NCBI GenBank assembly: GCA_003520745.1
Contig: DOUE01000009.1
Coordinates: 110,674 to 144,215, forward strand
Source of the DNA: Erysipelotrichaceae bacterium
GTDB lineage: Bacteria; Bacillota_I; Bacilli_A; Erysipelotrichales; Erysipelotrichaceae
Direction: 5' to 3'
DNA: 33,542 nt
The notes beneath the pieces are model-generated. The model saw only the letters and a list, made by a program, of their open reading frames with translations. It was not told where the DNA came from and ran no database searches. Within the stretch, counting starts at the first letter, position 1; each line of letters starts with the position of its first letter. The position numbers and the translations under genes are program-made. Below are positions 31,567 to 33,542 of the stretch, one piece after another.

Positions 31567-32334
31567 TTATAGGATCGCCCGAAGCAATCCAGGCAACGGA
31601 TAATCGTTTACCAATTCATTGCGCGCGTTTTTCATCGCGCCGAAGTCGCCGATGAGTTTGTTCGCCCGGTAGTTCCCGTAACAGACGTAGGCGCGTTCGC
31701 GCTTGTTCATGTACTTGAGATCGACGTTCTTCAAACAAGCCCGCGCTTTCTTCCCATCCCCGTTGAGCAGATGGAGTTCGGCTTCAACCACGTCCCAATT
31801 ATAGACGGCGGATAACGTATGTCCCTTGACCTTCACACCCCGTAGGTCGACGAACTTATCATAAAAGTGCCGCGCTTGTGTCTTATTGGGCAAAAGAACG
31901 TTCATAATGAACATATTATAATAATAAACAAGCAAAGTATCAAGGTTCTTCTTCAGCATCTTCTCGCCCTGAGTGAGCAGTTCCTGCATCCGTGTCGTAT
32001 CTTGATTATCCTGCGCTTCATGGAGGTTTTGGATCATCTGTTGGAGCTTGTAACTATGGAAGAAGTCGTACTTCTCCACGAAACTCTTATGCTTCTTGAA
32101 CTTCTCCATGTCCAGATCGAAATTCATCGCGATGATCGCCTGACGGTTGTGATAGCGTAGGACGTCGTAGAAGATCGCGATCGCAAGGCACAGCAGCATG
32201 AACATCCCGAAGATGATCTGCAGCCAGAGCTGATCCCATTTCACAAGCGTATTCACGCCGTAGACACTAAAAGCGACATAAATGAGGACGTTGGTTACGT
32301 TGCGGAAGATCTCCCGCTTGTCTTTTTGTTTCAT
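31567..32334 (-). CDS. Membrane-anchored helical-repeat (TPR-like) protein
   Basis: 255 residues. Two membrane helices near the N-terminus (about 13-31 and 36-59) are followed by a long cytoplasmic all-helical region with TPR-like character: paired helices with Ala/Gly/Tyr at turns, such as NWDVVEAELHLLNGDGKKAR and YGNYRANKLIGDFGAMKNAR. It probably acts as a membrane scaffold or interaction partner. No enzyme motif is seen. It is the first gene of the operon with the DeoR regulator. AGAGGT precedes the start. Confidence 0.75.
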   Translation of the reverse strand: MKQKDKREIFRNVTNVLIYVAFSVYGVNTLVKWDQLWLQIIFGMFMLLCLAIAIFYDVLRYHNRQAIIAMNFDLDMEKFKKHKSFVEKYDFFHSYKLQQMIQNLHEAQDNQDTTRMQELLTQGEKMLKKNLDTLLVYYYNMFIMNVLLPNKTQARHFYDKFVDLRGVKVKGHTLSAVYNWDVVEAELHLLNGDGKKARACLKNVDLKYMNKRERAYVCYGNYRANKLIGDFGAMKNARNELVNDYPLPGLLRAIL

Positions 32335-32354
32335 GGTTATACCTCTATGTTTCT

Positions 32355-32383
32355 ATTTTATGAACATTATGAACGTATGTCAA
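32355..32383 (-). promoter_or_regulatory. Promoter of the helical-repeat / deoR operon
   Basis: Reading leftward: TTGACA (32378-32383), 17-bp spacer, TAAAAT (32355-32360), close to consensus. The spacer is filled by the repeated TTATGAAC element. Confidence 0.8.
32358..32375. promoter_or_regulatory. Candidate DeoR operator (tandem TTATGAAC)
   Basis: TTATGAACA and TTATGAACG lie in tandem with a 9-bp period inside the promoter of the deoR operon. A related element is at 32535-32554. Confidence 0.5.
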
Positions 32384-32404
32384 CCATTTTCTGTTATTTT
32401 TCGT

Positions 32405-32416
32405 GATGTAAGCGCT
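32405..32416. promoter_or_regulatory. cre-like site 1
   Basis: GATGTAAGCGCT; its exact reverse complement occurs at 32509-32520. The core TGTAAGCGCT matches one half and the centre of the CcpA cre consensus, while the other half is weak. Confidence 0.55.
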
Positions 32417-32465
32417 AAATTTCACACAATATACACGTTTTTCGTTAAAATAATTCATAAATCTA

Positions 32466-32494
32466 TTGCATTCTGATTGACAATTCGCTACTAT
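32466..32494 (+). promoter_or_regulatory. Weak candidate promoter of the PTS gene
   Basis: TTGCAT (32466-32471), 17-bp spacer, TACTAT (32489-32494). A better-looking TTGACA at 32477 has no -10 at proper spacing. Assignment is tentative. Confidence 0.3.
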
Positions 32495-32508
32495 GTACTT
32501 GGGAGTTG

Positions 32509-32520
32509 AGCGCTTACATC
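32509..32520. promoter_or_regulatory. cre-like site 2
   Basis: AGCGCTTACATC, the inverted partner of the site at 32405-32416. It lies just downstream of the candidate PTS promoter, where CcpA binding would block transcription. Confidence 0.55.
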
Positions 32521-32534
32521 CATAAAAGTGGTTA

Positions 32535-32554
32535 TATGAACACTTATGTTCGTA
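32535..32554. promoter_or_regulatory. Candidate DeoR operator in the PTS gene leader
   Basis: TATGAACA (32535-32542) and TGTTCGTA (32547-32554) form an imperfect inverted repeat, matching the tandem half-sites at 32358-32375. Confidence 0.5.
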
Positions 32555-32615
32555 AAGTGGCTCAGCTGAAGTTCAAGAGGATACGGGGCCATCCCCGGAT
32601 CAAAAGGAGGCAAAG

Positions 32616-33542
32616 ATGGATATTCTTCTCAAGGCGTGGACGTATTTCGCCGCTAACGTCCTAACGCAACCCGCTTATTTCATCGGTTTGATCGTATTTG
32701 TCGGTTATGTATTGCTGAGACGTCCTTTCCATGAATCGTTTGCTGGCTTCATCAAGGCCACGGTCGGATACCTTGTATTGGGTGTCGGTTCCGGCGGCTT
32801 GGTCAACGGCTTCCGTCCGATCTTGGTCGGATTGAAAGACAAATTCAATTTGTCCGCCGTCGTCATCGACCCGTATTTCGGTCAAAACGCGGTCACCGCG
32901 GGTTTGCCTGAAACCTTCGGACGTACGTTCTCGCAAGTCATGATCCTGCTTCTGATCGCCATGACGCTGAACATCTTGTTGGTCGCTTTCCGTAAAGTCA
33001 CCAAGATCCGTTCGGTCTTCACCACCGGTCACGTACAGATCCAACAAGCGTCGATCGCGTTCTGGATCATTCTGTTCGCATTCCCCGAATTGGGCGATAC
33101 CTCCATCCTTCTGTTGATGGGTGCATTGCTGGGCGCTTACTGGGCGGTCGGTTCCAACCTCACCGTCGAAATCACGCAAGATCTGACGGAAGGCGGCGGT
33201 TTCTGTATCGCCCACCAACAGATGTTCGGATTATTCATCTTCTCGAAACTCGCAGAAAGAATGAACAAGAAGGGTCAATCGAAACGTTTGGAAGATATGC
33301 AACTTCCGGGTTTCCTCTCCATGTTCAATGAAAACGTCGTTGCAACTTCCGTCTTGATGTTATTGTTCTTCGGTACTATACTGGTTGTATTAGGACAAGA
33401 CTTCTTGATCGCCAATAAATTCTTAGCCGAAGGCAAGAGCTTCCTGTTCTATGTCTTGACGACTTCCTTGAATTTCGCCGTTTATCTGTCGATCCTGCAG
33501 CTGGGCGTCCGTATGTTCGTCACCGAACTCACCGCTTCGTTC
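32616..33542 (+). CDS. ulaA: PTS ascorbate-type EIIC component (UlaA/SgaT family), truncated by window edge
   Basis: 309 codons are present and the frame is open at the window end. The protein is strongly hydrophobic with multiple helices. Segments such as LTQPAYFIGLIVFVGYVLLR, GGLVNGFRPI, DPYFGQNAV and VQIQQASIAFW are characteristic of the UlaA (SgaT) family, which imports L-ascorbate or related sugar acids using phosphate from EIIA/EIIB. The complete protein is normally well over 400 residues, so about a third is missing, and EIIA/EIIB genes are expected beyond the edge. AAAGGAGG precedes the start. cre-like sites and TATGAAC repeats upstream suggest control by CcpA and the divergent DeoR protein. 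Actual sugar not proven. Confidence 0.88.
   Translation, partial: MDILLKAWTYFAANVLTQPAYFIGLIVFVGYVLLRRPFHESFAGFIKATVGYLVLGVGSGGLVNGFRPILVGLKDKFNLSAVVIDPYFGQNAVTAGLPETFGRTFSQVMILLLIAMTLNILLVAFRKVTKIRSVFTTGHVQIQQASIAFWIILFAFPELGDTSILLLMGALLGAYWAVGSNLTVEITQDLTEGGGFCIAHQQMFGLFIFSKLAERMNKKGQSKRLEDMQLPGFLSMFNENVVATSVLMLLFFGTILVVLGQDFLIANKFLAEGKSFLFYVLTTSLNFAVYLSILQLGVRMFVTELTASF

Noticed and set aside
1..33542. CRISPR arrays, tRNA or rRNA genes, insertion sequences
   Set aside because: No regularly spaced repeats, no tRNA T-loop/acceptor pattern, no rRNA-like stretch and no transposase were seen.

Overview
The window is a compact bacterial chromosome segment with short intergenic gaps, strong GGAGG-type ribosome binding sites, sigma-A-like promoters and simple hairpin/T-tract terminators. 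TGA is used as stop and TGG as Trp throughout. Lipoprotein signals, Xre-ImmA and PIN genes, a DeoR regulator next to an UlaA-type PTS permease, cre-like sites and a DUF2680-like secreted protein point to a low-to-mid GC Gram-positive lineage (Bacillota or a free-living relative of the Acholeplasma group). I cannot place it further. I see no rRNA, tRNA, CRISPR array or transposase.

Layout. 1-4800: a two-component system with its own probably autoregulated promoter, a C39-like cysteine peptidase, a lipoprotein and a secreted DUF2680-like protein. 4800-6420: a PIN / Xre-ImmA module. 6500-8700: a lipoprotein and an 8-TM protein under a promoter packed with palindromes, then a YjjG-type HAD phosphatase. 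8900-12650: a QueG-like Fe-S protein with a MarR regulator, then a GT1 glycosyltransferase divergent from a TetR regulator with a MORN-like passenger.

12700-19620 is a defence island, visibly AT-richer from about 15.8 kb on. It holds a Sau3AI-family restriction enzyme divergent from an operon of C5 cytosine methyltransferase, Vsr, a MazG-like NTP pyrophosphohydrolase and an HNH nuclease. A DUF262 gene and a HEPN (RX4H) gene follow as a tight pair. This is the best place to look for a little-described system.

19800-25500 is mixed metabolism: a GNAT acetyltransferase, a PHP phosphatase, a transaldolase/FSA-like protein, a tandem glyoxalase-fold protein, and an unusual fusion of an arsenate reductase with a C39-like domain that has lost its catalytic Cys and His. 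A candidate small RNA lies just downstream.

25840-29770 is a sulfur module: thioredoxin-reductase-like flavoprotein, two half-size YeeE/YedE proteins, two TusA-like carriers and a divergent LysR regulator. The LysR site is at the classic position for the operon, and the regulator's own mRNA is predicted to be leaderless. A decayed glyoxalase fragment follows. 30270-33542 ends with a small membrane protein, a DeoR regulator with a membrane/helical-repeat protein, and a truncated ascorbate-type PTS EIIC gene. The intergenic region before it holds cre-like sites and repeated TATGAAC half-sites.
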